NCBI GenBank assembly: GCA_024275165.1
Contig: JAJRZQ010000039.1
Coordinates: 1 to 60,633, forward strand
Length of the DNA stretch: 60,633 nucleotides
Direction: 5' to 3'
Source: a bacterium
GTDB lineage: Bacteria; SAR324; XYD2-FULL-50-16
In this document: piece after piece, positions 37,258-45,908 of the stretch
How the letters are laid out: each line of letters opens with the position of its first letter
Numbering within the stretch: the stretch's first letter is position 1
Notes under the pieces: model-generated
The model's database searches: none
The model's input: only the letters and a program-made list of their open reading frames with translations
What the model was told of the DNA's origin: nothing
Translations under genes and position numbers: made by a program

Positions 37258-38259
37258 CTAAATAGGCAGCTTTGCCGCCACCTTTTTGGCGAGGTCAACC
37301 AAGGCCTCCGCGGTTGCCCCTTCCCCCCAGGCCAAGGGGTGGCCTTGATCGCTCGCAAGGGCTAAGGCAGGGTCTAAGGGTAGTTTGGCTAAATGCTCCA
37401 ACCCCTTTAGGGCCGTACTGCTGTGGGGGAAAAGTTCTCGAATGCTCCCACAATCGGGGCATTGATAGCTGGCCATGTTCTCCACAAGACCCAAAATGGG
37501 AATTTGTTTTTCCTGAAACAAATCCAGGCTGCGACGCACATCGCCTAAAACCACCTCTTGGGGCATGGAGACCAGGACCAAGCCGTCGGCTTTCAGCTCT
37601 GCCGCTAAAGTGAGCTGCACCTCTCCCGTGCCGGGGGGGAGGTCAATAACCAAGTAATCCAGTTTGCCCCAGGCCGTATTGCGGATAAATTGCAGCAAGG
37701 TACCCGAGACCAGTTGACCCCGCCAAGCGAGAGCCTGATTCGGGTCCACCAAGCTGCCGGTCGAAATCAGCTTTAACCCCTGTGCCTCTAAGGGCAATAA
37801 CATTTCGTTGCTCAATACCTGGGGTTTGTCTTTACAGCCCAACAAGGTCGGTTGGCTCGGCCCTTGGATGTCGGCGTCAATCACCCCCACGGCGTAACCT
37901 AAGCGTTGCAGACCCGCGGCGAGGTTCACCGCGATGGTGGACTTGCCCACCCCGCCCTTGCCGCTGCCCACCAGCACGACCCGTTTCACCCCCTCCAAGC
38001 CGTTGAGGGCCACATGCACCTTAAAGAGGTTTAAAATCAATCTCCCAGAATAAACCGGGGCCAAGGCCTGCTCCACCGCTTGGGTAAAGGCTTGTTTCTC
38101 CTCTTCAGAATCGCTAATCAAATCAATTCGTACATAGAGGGAGCCATCCTCTTCAAAGCGAATCTCCTTGATTAAGTTCAACTCCCCAATTTGCCATTTG
38201 AGTTTCGGCTCGATTAAGGGAGACAGGGCTTGCAGGATGGGAGTAAGTTTAGGGTTCAT
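37258..38259 (-). CDS. Mrp/ApbC family iron-sulfur cluster carrier ATPase
   Basis: 333 residues. Mrp proteins load iron-sulfur clusters onto targets. The N-terminal domain (1-90) resembles the MIP18/DUF59 fold. The deviant Walker A motif is GSGKGGVGKSTIAVNLA (about 98-114), followed by VIDADIQGPSQPTLLG, DLPPGTGEVQLTL and the cluster-binding CPDC in VENMASYQCPDCG (about 263-275). The ATG overlaps the end of the nonsense-interrupted small gene upstream, so mtaB, that gene and mrp are one transcript. Confidence 0.93.
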   Translation of the reverse strand: MNPKLTPILQALSPLIEPKLKWQIGELNLIKEIRFEEDGSLYVRIDLISDSEEEKQAFTQAVEQALAPVYSGRLILNLFKVHVALNGLEGVKRVVLVGSGKGGVGKSTIAVNLAAGLQRLGYAVGVIDADIQGPSQPTLLGCKDKPQVLSNEMLLPLEAQGLKLISTGSLVDPNQALAWRGQLVSGTLLQFIRNTAWGKLDYLVIDLPPGTGEVQLTLAAELKADGLVLVSMPQEVVLGDVRRSLDLFQEKQIPILGLVENMASYQCPDCGSIRELFPHSSTALKGLEHLAKLPLDPALALASDQGHPLAWGEGATAEALVDLAKKVAAKLPI

Positions 38260-38497
38260 GGTTTTTTAAGACTTGACGGATCCAGGCTTGGCCTTTTTGC
38301 TCGGCCTGTTGCAGGGCCCAATCTTGGGCGAGCATGTTTAAGACTTCGTGCAGACCCGGATAGGTTAACAGTAAGCGGTTGGTGGCGGTGATAGCGTCGT
38401 TTTCTTAGTCAATAAAGATCAAGCCTTCGGCAGCGGCGCGTTGGAAGCTGGCCCACATTTGCGGTTGTTGTTCTCGCACAAATTGAATGTATCCCAT
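38249..38497 (-). pseudogene. small conserved-looking gene interrupted by an in-frame TAA
   Basis: The frame from the ATG at 38497 gives MGYIQFVREQQPQMWASFQR and continues to codon 30, where TAA (38405-38407) interrupts it. It then reads on for 51 codons (NRLLLTYPGLHEVLNMLAQD region) to a proper stop at 38249 that overlaps the mrp start. The ATG overlaps the mtaB stop (TAATG). Both ends being tightly coupled to neighbours shows that the whole 82-codon frame was one gene. A single GAA to TAA change would explain the break. No family is recognised. Confidence 0.65.
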
Positions 38498-39792
38498 TAA
38501 ACAGCCTCTACAATGCGGCCCCAGGCCTTGTTTTGCTCCACCTTTTCCACCGTAACGAGCTGGATTTGATTGGTTAGGGCCTCGCCCGTTTTTACCTGTA
38601 CCCTTAAAAAATTACCCGCATAGCCTTGCCAGTGCTGGTGGGGGTTTTTTCCTTCAAATAAAACCTCTAAACCTTGCCCCACCTGAGAGCGGGCAAAGGC
38701 CTCCCGTTTTTGGTCGCTCAAATCGCGCAAGCGCTCGACTCGTGTCGCGACTTCATCGGCGGGGACTTCACCAACCATGCCGGCACTGCGTGCCCCTTCG
38801 CGGCGAGCATAGGGGAAGACATGAAAATACTGAAAAGGCAATTCACGAACGCGGGCAAAGCCCTGCTCAAATTCCTCTGCGGTTTCCCCGGGAAAGGCGG
38901 TTAAGAGGTCGGTTCCCAAACCTAAATTCGGCACCAGATTTATGGCTTTTTCAATAAATTTGGCATATTGAGCAAAATTATAGCGGCGGCGCATAAGGGT
39001 TAAAATCCGGTCCTGGGCGGCCTGTAGGGGGAGGTGCAAATAGGGCAAAAGGGGGTGCCTTGGGTCTTTCATCCGTTCAAAAACCCCTTCGCTTAAGGTG
39101 GTGGGTTCCACGCTGCTGATGCGGATGCGGGGGACGCCCAAACCGGCCAAACGGTCGGTTAGGCTCAACAAGTCCAGCCCCGAGTCATGGTATTCGCCCA
39201 GGTTGACCCCGGTTAATACCATTTCCTTGACTCCGCTCCGCAAAAGGCCTTCCGCCTCGGCCAGTAGATTATCCAACTTGCGGCTGCGGCTGCGGCCCCT
39301 GGCCTGGGGAATGATGCAAAAACTGCATAAAAAATCGCAACCGTCTTGAATCTTTAAATTCGCCCTGGTTTGCAGAAGGTGCTGACCTTGAAGATCAATC
39401 GTAAAGGCCCCCTTGGCAATGGGCCCCGCGGCAACAATGGGCTCTGCCCCTGCTTGCAGTTTTTGCACAAAGCTCGCCAGTTCCATTTTTTCACTGGTGC
39501 CTAAAATTAAATCCACTCCCCCGATTTCAAAAAGCTCTTCCCCCAACATTTGCGACATGCAACCGACTACGGCAATCAGGGCCCCGGGGTTGGCCCGCTG
39601 GATCGCGCGAATGGACTGGCGGCTCTTTTGGTCGCTTTGGCCGGTGACCGTGCAGGTATTGATCACACAAAGGTCGGCCCCCCCTTTGAAGGAAGTGATT
39701 TCATAACCGATGCCTTTTAGACTCTGCGCCATCAAATTAGATTCGGTCTGGTTCAAACGGCAACCGAGGGTATAAAAACTTGCCTTGGGCAT
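38497..39792 (-). CDS. mtaB: tRNA t6A37 methylthiotransferase
   Basis: 431 residues. MtaB adds a methylthio group to t6A at position 37 of tRNAs reading ANN codons. YTLGCRLNQTESNLMA (7-22) is the MtaB form of the N-terminal motif. The auxiliary cluster cysteines are in CRLN, CVINTC and VVGCMS. The radical SAM site is CDFLCSFCIIPQARG (about 151-165). A TRAM-like domain (about 365-431) ends the protein. The alternative, MiaB or RimO, is less likely because they have LGCPKN-type motifs. Confidence 0.93.
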   Translation of the reverse strand: MPKASFYTLGCRLNQTESNLMAQSLKGIGYEITSFKGGADLCVINTCTVTGQSDQKSRQSIRAIQRANPGALIAVVGCMSQMLGEELFEIGGVDLILGTSEKMELASFVQKLQAGAEPIVAAGPIAKGAFTIDLQGQHLLQTRANLKIQDGCDFLCSFCIIPQARGRSRSRKLDNLLAEAEGLLRSGVKEMVLTGVNLGEYHDSGLDLLSLTDRLAGLGVPRIRISSVEPTTLSEGVFERMKDPRHPLLPYLHLPLQAAQDRILTLMRRRYNFAQYAKFIEKAINLVPNLGLGTDLLTAFPGETAEEFEQGFARVRELPFQYFHVFPYARREGARSAGMVGEVPADEVATRVERLRDLSDQKREAFARSQVGQGLEVLFEGKNPHQHWQGYAGNFLRVQVKTGEALTNQIQLVTVEKVEQNKAWGRIVEAV

Positions 39793-39915
39793 AGACTCCT
39801 TGAGTTAATTTTTTATTTTAGGCGACTTGAGCCAAAGGGGCAAGCCCCCCCCTTTTGGACTTCACAGGCGAGGCCAAGGCTGTTAATTTGAACCAACCCT
39901 GAAACTCGACCCTCT

Positions 39916-41787
39916 ATGACCTCTCTTCATTTGCTGGATTCTCACCTGATCGACCTCATTGCCGCCGGCGAGGTCGTAGAACGCCCCTCCAGCGTGGTCA
40001 AGGAATTGGCGGAAAACGCTCTTGACGCGGGAGCCGATCAAATCCTGATCACCATTGAAAAGGGAGGGAAAGACCGAATCACCGTCTTAGATAACGGCTC
40101 GGGCATGACCCGTGATGAGGCCTTGCTCTGTGTACAAAGACACGCCACCAGCAAAATATCCAGCCAAGATGATCTTTTTTCCGTGCGCTCCTTGGGTTTT
40201 CGAGGGGAGGCCTTGGCCGCCATCAGTGCCGTGAGCCGCTTTGAACTGACCACCTGCGCCGATGAGAGCGTCGGCGGGTTTCAACTCCGCATCGAAGGGG
40301 GGAAGGAGGTGGCTCAAACCAAATTGGGCTTTCCGCAAGGCACTCGCATTGTGATTGAGGATTTATTCTACAATACCCCGGCAAGGCAGAAGTTCTTAAA
40401 AGCCATTGCCACCGAATACCAGCAGATTCACGACCTCGTTCTCCGTCTCGCCTTAGCCCGTCCCCAGGTACAATTCCGCCTCACCCACAATAAAAAGGTG
40501 GTGCTGAACCTAGCCAAGGGGGAGAGCTTTGCCGAGCGCGTCAAAAACGGCTTTGGCATAGAGATGGCCAAGAATTTAGTCTCGATTGAGCATGAGGAAT
40601 CTTATTTGAGGTTTTACGGCCTCTTTGGTCATCCCAGCGGGGGCACACGCCCCTCGAAACGGTGGCAACAGCTCTTTTTCAATGGCCGCAGCGCGCGCTG
40701 TCGGCCTGTGGAACAAGCGATTTACGAGGGATATAAAACCCTCTTGATGAAAAACGAGCATCCTATTTTTTTCTGTCAAGTGGAACTCGACCCTTTAGAA
40801 TTGGATGTGAATGTTCACCCTGCCAAGGCAGAGGTGAAGGTGAAAAATCCGGCCTTGATCAACACCATTTTAAGTCAAGCCTTGCAACGGCAACTCAAGG
40901 CGGCAAGCCGCCGGGAGTTTTTTGGCGAGGTGGCCCCCTTTAAAGCGGAGGATGCCGGTTCTCCCTCTGCGGATCGGGTGCAAGAGCGGATGATCCCCCA
41001 AGAACAACTCTCACCGGGGACCTTTGTCGTCCCGAGCGAGCAAATCGGTTTTCGTTCTACAGCCCCACGCAAGTCTGCCCCCTTTACCCCTGAGTCGCCC
41101 TCCCTCGCGCCAGAGGTTTTACCAGATACAACCCGTCTAGAACCTGAAAAAGAAGAGCCCTTTGTCTTTAGCGAAGAAAAAGGCCTCACCCAAACCGCCG
41201 AGGGACAGGCTCCCTTTGGAGTGATCGGGCAATTGGAAAAAAAATACATTTTAGCCCAAGGAGAGGGCAGCCTGATTTTAATTGACCAACACGCCGCCCA
41301 CGAGCGGATTCGCTTTGAAGAGATTCGAGGTCAGTTTTACGGCCAAGGGGTGCAAACAACTCCCCTTTTAATTCCCCAGGTAATCGAGTTGCCCCCGCAA
41401 GACGGCCTGCTTTTAGAACAACACCTTGAGCATTGGCAAAAGCTAGGCTTTGACCTCGCTCCCTTTGGGGGCAACGATTATAAATTGAGCGCGGTTCCCA
41501 CCCTACTCCAGGGGCAAGACGCAGGCCAGGTGATTCGCGCTGTTTTGGATGAAATGAGCCAATTTGGCCGCAGCGGCAAGCTGGAACTCTTCTTTAATGA
41601 GGTCTTTGAAAAAATGGCCTGTCACTCCGCCATTCGCGCCGGGCAGGCCCTCTCTTTAGAAGAGATGCGCGGCCTCATCGACCAGCTTGCCGGTTTGGAT
41701 TTATTGATCCACTGCCCTCACGGTCGGCCCGTCTTGGTCAAGTTTGGGGTGGCGGAATTGGATAAAAAATTCAAGCGCATCGTCTAG
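39916..41787 (+). CDS. mutL: DNA mismatch repair protein MutL (endonuclease type)
   Basis: 623 residues. The GHKL ATPase is intact: ENALDAGAD (31-39), LDNGSGM (59-65), and ATSKI...LGFRGEALAAI (about 75-105). A proline-rich linker (330-425) leads to the dimerisation domain. This has the metal-binding endonuclease motif DQHAAHERIRFEE (about 456), ACHSAIRAG and CPHGRP, so it nicks DNA itself, as expected where MutH is absent. A 33-base part of its 3' end is duplicated about 1 kb downstream. Confidence 0.96.
   Translation: MTSLHLLDSHLIDLIAAGEVVERPSSVVKELAENALDAGADQILITIEKGGKDRITVLDNGSGMTRDEALLCVQRHATSKISSQDDLFSVRSLGFRGEALAAISAVSRFELTTCADESVGGFQLRIEGGKEVAQTKLGFPQGTRIVIEDLFYNTPARQKFLKAIATEYQQIHDLVLRLALARPQVQFRLTHNKKVVLNLAKGESFAERVKNGFGIEMAKNLVSIEHEESYLRFYGLFGHPSGGTRPSKRWQQLFFNGRSARCRPVEQAIYEGYKTLLMKNEHPIFFCQVELDPLELDVNVHPAKAEVKVKNPALINTILSQALQRQLKAASRREFFGEVAPFKAEDAGSPSADRVQERMIPQEQLSPGTFVVPSEQIGFRSTAPRKSAPFTPESPSLAPEVLPDTTRLEPEKEEPFVFSEEKGLTQTAEGQAPFGVIGQLEKKYILAQGEGSLILIDQHAAHERIRFEEIRGQFYGQGVQTTPLLIPQVIELPPQDGLLLEQHLEHWQKLGFDLAPFGGNDYKLSAVPTLLQGQDAGQVIRAVLDEMSQFGRSGKLELFFNEVFEKMACHSAIRAGQALSLEEMRGLIDQLAGLDLLIHCPHGRPVLVKFGVAELDKKFKRIV
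41725..41757. repeat. 33-bp direct repeat, left copy (inside mutL 3' end)
   Basis: Positions 41725-41757 (CGGCCCGTCTTGG... to GGCGGAA) recur at 42752-42784 with one mismatch. The left copy encodes MutL residues of the CPHGRPVLVKFGVAE block and is the ancestral one. Confidence 0.9.
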
Positions 41788-42048
41788 CCTAAGGAGGTTG
41801 GAAAGAATGAGCTGATTTTCTCCTTGAAAAGGGTGCCTTTTAAGGCAACCCGTCATTGCTCAAATCGTTCATCCAGTGAGCCGTCATCTTGTGGAAGCTT
41901 TAGCGTTGAGCGTCGACTTTACTCCTGTTCGATTCCCTGATGAATTAAAAAGACCGCGCAGAGAGGAGGTTTAATCTGAAGTATATAAGGCCTCTTGGGC
42001 TCAATACCTGCCGCTTGAAAAGCGGTAGGAAGGAGTTTTCAAAAAATC
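41788..42048. other. gene-poor insert between mutL and the methyltransferase
   Basis: No intact gene. One stop-free plus-strand stretch (about 41831-41974) reads as protein-like (VHPVSRHLVEALALSVDF, then PVRFPDELKRP) and may be a relic, but I cannot assign it. At 42007-42041 CCGCTTGAAAAGCGG is followed by AGGAAGGAGTTTTC, matching the right end of the repeat element at 46684-46899, so this holds a half copy of that family. Confidence 0.4.
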
Positions 42049-42680
42049 CTAAGCTTTGGGGGGAAGGGTCGCTGATAGGGCAAAGAGCATCTCATTAAAA
42101 TAATATTTTATCTTGATGTCTTTTAAGTTTCTTTGCGCAAAAAGGGCCTCTAGCTTTTCTGGGACACTTTTTTTAGACCTTTCCTGCCACATCCGTAAAT
42201 AGGCGGCCTCTTTTTTATTGAGGTGGGTAGTTTGTATAAATGGATCAATATTGTATTGATCCATTTTATGAGAAGGTTGTAAAAACGAGATACAGCCGGA
42301 TTCTGCGGTAACCTCAAGCGCACTTGCCAAGACCTGCTCTGGTTTTTGCGCTACATTAAGCACCGAAGCGCCAATACATAAATCTACCTTATCTTGTATC
42401 GGTAGGGTGAGGATCGCGTCCGCGGTTACATATCGAAGGTTTCCAGCGCGATATTTTTTTTATTTTTGTCTATCCCCACCACCCTATCGCAATATTGAGC
42501 CGCATAAGCGCTCAAGGGCCCTGGCCCACAACCGATTTCTAACAGAGATCGTGCCTGCGGCTTTAAGTCATTCACCCATTCCTTTAAGGGATCCGCGTAC
42601 CACTCGTAGGCAAATAATTGGTTAAAAAAAGAACTCCCATTGAACCAAAGATGTAAATTGAGTAAAGCTTTTGTAAGCAT
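42049..42680 (-). pseudogene. SAM-dependent methyltransferase, frameshifted
   Basis: Two frames join into one class I methyltransferase of about 210 residues. The first (from the ATG at 42680) has SLLEIGCGPGPLSAYAAQYC and VVGIDKN, the SAM-binding motif I and motif II acidic end. It stops at 42426. The second frame continues with YVTADAILTLPIQDKVDLC and GASVLNVAQ and ends at 42049. Adding one A in the GGAAACC around 42441 restores ALENLRYVTADA. It lies in the DNA inserted between the two 33-bp repeats and is richer in A+T than mutL, suggesting acquired and decaying DNA, or a sequence error. Confidence 0.7.
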
Positions 42681-42751
42681 CTAAAACCTATCGTTGATAT
42701 AGAACGCAGCAAAACTTGTCGGCCTATCTTTTTGCTTGCCTACCCCAGGGG

Positions 42752-42784
42752 CGGCCCCTCTTGGTCAAGTTTGGGGTGGCGGAA
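42752..42784. repeat. 33-bp direct repeat, right copy (3' end of the hybrid kinase)
   Basis: A copy of MutL-coding bases 41725-41757 with one change (C at 42758 for G). On the opposite strand it supplies the last codons (VPPPQT and stop TGA at 42765) of the hybrid kinase. Confidence 0.9.
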
Positions 42785-45119
42785 CCTGATTTTCAGCCAA
42801 CTGCTTGAGCAGGGCAATGAGTCTTTCTTCCACCAAGGGTTTGTTGAGACTTCCCTCAAAGGCCAAATGGGTGAAGCGTTGTTGGAGGTCTTTTTCAGAA
42901 TAGGCCGATAAGGCGATGACCCACTTTGGTTTTTGTTTTAAAGATTGAATCTTCATACTGGCCTGAGCCCCATCCATGACCGGCATATCAATATCCATCA
43001 AAACCAAGTCAAAGGGCTTGGCCTTGATTTGCATCAAGGCCTGGGCTCCATCGGAAGCAAGTTCATACTCCATCTTTAAGTTCCGCAAGACTTGGGCGCT
43101 GCTGGCTGCGTGAATCCGCTCATCTTCGACCAAAAGCACCTTCATTCCCGCTAAACTGCGGCGCCAAACCTCTTGTTCTCCATTCGCTTGGGATTTAGGG
43201 AGGGTAAACCAAAAGCGGCTACCCTGCCCCGGCTCACTCTCAACCCCAATTTTGCCCCCCGACTTGGCCACGAACTCAGAGCAAAGAATCAAGCCTAAGC
43301 CTGACCCGCCTTCTCCGTTTGCGCTGAGACCGGAGCTGATTTTTTCTCCAATCTTAAAAAGTCGTTTTTGAATCTCTTGAGGGATCCCGCAGCCGTTATC
43401 GATTACACTGACTTCCACCATGTCGCCCTGAGACCGGCAGTCAATTTGAATCTCTCCCCCTTCTGGGGTAAATTTAATGGCGTTGCCTAAAAAATTGCGA
43501 ATAATGGTGGTGATCAAAGCGGGGTCGGCCAAGACTTTTACATCCTTCTGGCAGAAACTCTGGACTGAAATTTGTTTTTGGGTCAACTGGGCGGAAACCA
43601 ATTCCATGCTTTGCTCAATGGAAATGGCCAGGGGATAATCTAAGGGGTGAACCTCGATTTCACCCTGCTGGCTCTTTGCCCAGACTAAGAGATCTTCTAA
43701 AAGGCGGTGAATGTTTTTTGTGGTGTGTTTGACTCCTTCAAACAAGGCCCCTTCTAACTCCGAACCCTTTTCAAGCACTACATTAAACAAAACCGAGAGG
43801 CTGCCAACGGGGCCACGAAGGTCATGGGAGATAATAGAGAAAAATTTATTTTTCGCCTCATTGGCCATGCGCAACTCACTGGTGCGCAAATTTACCTGTT
43901 CTTCTAAATCAGCGGCGTGGTTTTGCAGGGTATGAACCAGCTTGATTTGGGCTTGTTTTTTTTCTCGTTTTAAAGCCTGAATGCGGTCGGCCAGGGCAAG
44001 AGCCAGCAAGCTGATTTCAGTAAGGCTGCTGAGTTTACCGAGGTAGGTTAGTTCCATCAAACTGTAGGGGGTGCCGATCCAACCTAAATAAACCGCGACA
44101 TAGACAACAAAACCGATTAAGTAGGCCCCCCAAGCGGCTAGGTAGAGCTTGGCCACCCTTGGGTGGCGCTTGAGGGTTAAAAAACCGGCTGTCAGCAAAA
44201 TACCGGGCATGATGAACCCGCTCACCGGGGAATGAGCCTCCAATACGCTATTGGGAAGAAAAAAAGCACTGAGCCCCAGCACCAACAAATACAGCATCAT
44301 CCCCTGAATCACCTTATCCCATTTAGGGATATGTTGTTTTGTCCGCAACAGCTCCCTGGTAAAAAATCCAAACGCCGTTCCGGAAAGGGCCGAAAAACTC
44401 ATGGCATACCAAAGCCCCGACTCAACGCCAATCCAATATTGGTTGGCCGTACCGTCAATCCCCGTCATGACGCCGGCATAGGCCAGCAGACAAAAGAGAT
44501 AATAAAGGTATCCCCGTTCTTTTAAGGAAAGAAACAAAAAGAGGTTGTAGAGCCAAATGCTAAATAGAGCCCCATAATAAAAAGCCTTGATGCTCGTTTC
44601 TAAAATTTGTTGTTCCCAGTACTTCTGAGGGCTTGAAAGAATATTTCTAAAACCCAAATAAATATTGGAATAGCAGTTTTGAAAAAGTTCTTTCCTGCTT
44701 TGGGGGGGGAGGTGAATTTGATATAGAAGTTGAAAATTTTCCGGGTTCCAAATAGCCAACTCCTGCCCTTTTTGGGGGAGTTGGCCTGGGTCGAGCAGGT
44801 AGACCCGGCAGTGTAAATTATTGGCCCCTACCGTAAGGATGAGCTTTAGGGGCAGCTTGCCGGTGTTGGCCAGCCTGTTCCAGAACCAGACTTGGTCTTT
44901 GCTGATACCGAAATTGGGCATCCTTTGCCCGGTGCGTTGAAACTGCGAGAGGGTTTCTTGTTTCAACTCCCCAGGTAGAAAGCGATCCAAAATAAAATAA
45001 TAACTTTCGGCGCCTAGGCTCAAACTGTCAAAATCTGTTGCCAGTTCAATAGATTGCGGGGCGGCAAATAAAGGCGGAACCCAACAGCAGAGAACGAAAA
45101 AAGGCAGGAATCGTTTCAT
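42765..45119 (-). CDS. 7TMR-DISM hybrid sensor histidine kinase
   Basis: 784 residues from the ATG at 45119, chosen because MKRFLPFFVLCC starts a normal signal peptide; an in-frame ATG at 45143 is possible. A periplasmic 7TMR-DISMED2-like domain (about 25-165) is followed by seven membrane helices (about 180-380) and a coiled coil. HisKA has IISHDLRGPVGSLSVLF and the HATPase has DNGCGIPQEIQKRLF and GGSGLGLILCSEFVAKSGG. A receiver domain has LVEDE and LMDIDMPVMDG. DISM kinases sense envelope ligands such as carbohydrates. It lacks an HPt domain. Its last six codons come from the duplicated mutL tail. Confidence 0.9.
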   Translation of the reverse strand: MKRFLPFFVLCCWVPPLFAAPQSIELATDFDSLSLGAESYYFILDRFLPGELKQETLSQFQRTGQRMPNFGISKDQVWFWNRLANTGKLPLKLILTVGANNLHCRVYLLDPGQLPQKGQELAIWNPENFQLLYQIHLPPQSRKELFQNCYSNIYLGFRNILSSPQKYWEQQILETSIKAFYYGALFSIWLYNLFLFLSLKERGYLYYLFCLLAYAGVMTGIDGTANQYWIGVESGLWYAMSFSALSGTAFGFFTRELLRTKQHIPKWDKVIQGMMLYLLVLGLSAFFLPNSVLEAHSPVSGFIMPGILLTAGFLTLKRHPRVAKLYLAAWGAYLIGFVVYVAVYLGWIGTPYSLMELTYLGKLSSLTEISLLALALADRIQALKREKKQAQIKLVHTLQNHAADLEEQVNLRTSELRMANEAKNKFFSIISHDLRGPVGSLSVLFNVVLEKGSELEGALFEGVKHTTKNIHRLLEDLLVWAKSQQGEIEVHPLDYPLAISIEQSMELVSAQLTQKQISVQSFCQKDVKVLADPALITTIIRNFLGNAIKFTPEGGEIQIDCRSQGDMVEVSVIDNGCGIPQEIQKRLFKIGEKISSGLSANGEGGSGLGLILCSEFVAKSGGKIGVESEPGQGSRFWFTLPKSQANGEQEVWRRSLAGMKVLLVEDERIHAASSAQVLRNLKMEYELASDGAQALMQIKAKPFDLVLMDIDMPVMDGAQASMKIQSLKQKPKWVIALSAYSEKDLQQRFTHLAFEGSLNKPLVEERLIALLKQLAENQVPPPQT

Positions 45120-45151
45120 TAGGATAAAAAATTTTAATACCATCTATCTTT

Positions 45152-45479
45152 TTTAAAAGCCTATCCGACAAACTGGTTCAGCTCAACGAAAAAGTTTTCT
45201 CTAGACCAACGGATCATCAACAAAACCACGGACGGAAGTTGATCCGAGCCGCTTCATTAGGCCAAGCAACCATTAACTTGCGCAAGCGCCCCCTTTCATG
45301 GAATTCACGCCACATTTAAGGGGGCTGCCAGCCTGACCGCCACAGTTGAAGCGGGTTATGGGTTGCACAGGCGACTATCCAAGGCCACTCGCCCTATTTT
45401 AGCCAGCCCCGATGCTGCCCATTTTGAGGCCAAAATGGTTTCCTGCGGTCCGCGCCAGTTCTTGGAGTTTTCCGCCTGA
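45152..45479 (+). pseudogene. possible decayed gene remnant upstream of the VOC gene
   Basis: In the 374-base gap between the kinase and the VOC gene, one plus frame is open from about 45152 to 45319 (containing KLIRAASLGQATINLRKRP). A second is open from about 45267 to 45479 (containing FHGIHATFKGAASLTATVEA). Removing one C from the run at 45289-45293 joins them into one frame of over 100 codons ending at TGA 45477. There is no start, so it would be a 3' remnant. I recognise no family, and it may be chance. Confidence 0.3.
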
Positions 45480-45517
45480 CTATTGACGGCATCCATATCT
45501 TGCGTCAAGCTGCCGCA

Positions 45518-45898
45518 ATGAAAATAGCGTTCCATCATATTGCGTTACCGGTTCACAACCTAGCTCTGGCACAGGATTTTTACTGTGAAATTTTGGGGTT
45601 TGAGGTCCTGACAAGACCGGAAGGGCTTCCTGCGGAGGGGGTTTGGCTCATCGGTGCTGGCGTTCAACTGCACTTGATAAAAAGTACGGTTCCAAAGACT
45701 ACCACAGCGGTAAACAAAAGGCTTCCCAGCCCAAATCATGCGGCATTTTCCACCCAAAACATCTCGGAGTTTAGAGATGACCTCCTAAAAAAAGGAGTAG
45801 TGGTTGGAGACCTCATTAAAATAAATACTAATTTTTATCAGTTTTTTTTTCAGGACCCATCTGGCAATAACTTGGAAATCAATAGTTTAAAAAATTAG
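45518..45898 (+). CDS. VOC family (glyoxalase-like) protein
   Basis: 126 residues from the ATG at 45518 (MKIAFHHIALPV). The vicinal-oxygen-chelate fold shows its two beta-alpha-beta-beta-beta halves: FHHIALPVHNLALAQDFYCE (5-24) with a metal-ligand His, LPSPNHAAFSTQNISEFRD in the middle, and FQDPSGNNLEINS at the end with the ligand Glu. The family includes glyoxalase I, fosfomycin resistance proteins and dioxygenases; the substrate is unknown. It is richer in A+T than the flanking housekeeping genes. It lies 10 bases before bluB, so they form a pair. Confidence 0.85.
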   Translation: MKIAFHHIALPVHNLALAQDFYCEILGFEVLTRPEGLPAEGVWLIGAGVQLHLIKSTVPKTTTAVNKRLPSPNHAAFSTQNISEFRDDLLKKGVVVGDLIKINTNFYQFFFQDPSGNNLEINSLKN

Positions 45899-45908
45899 AC
45901 TCATAAAC

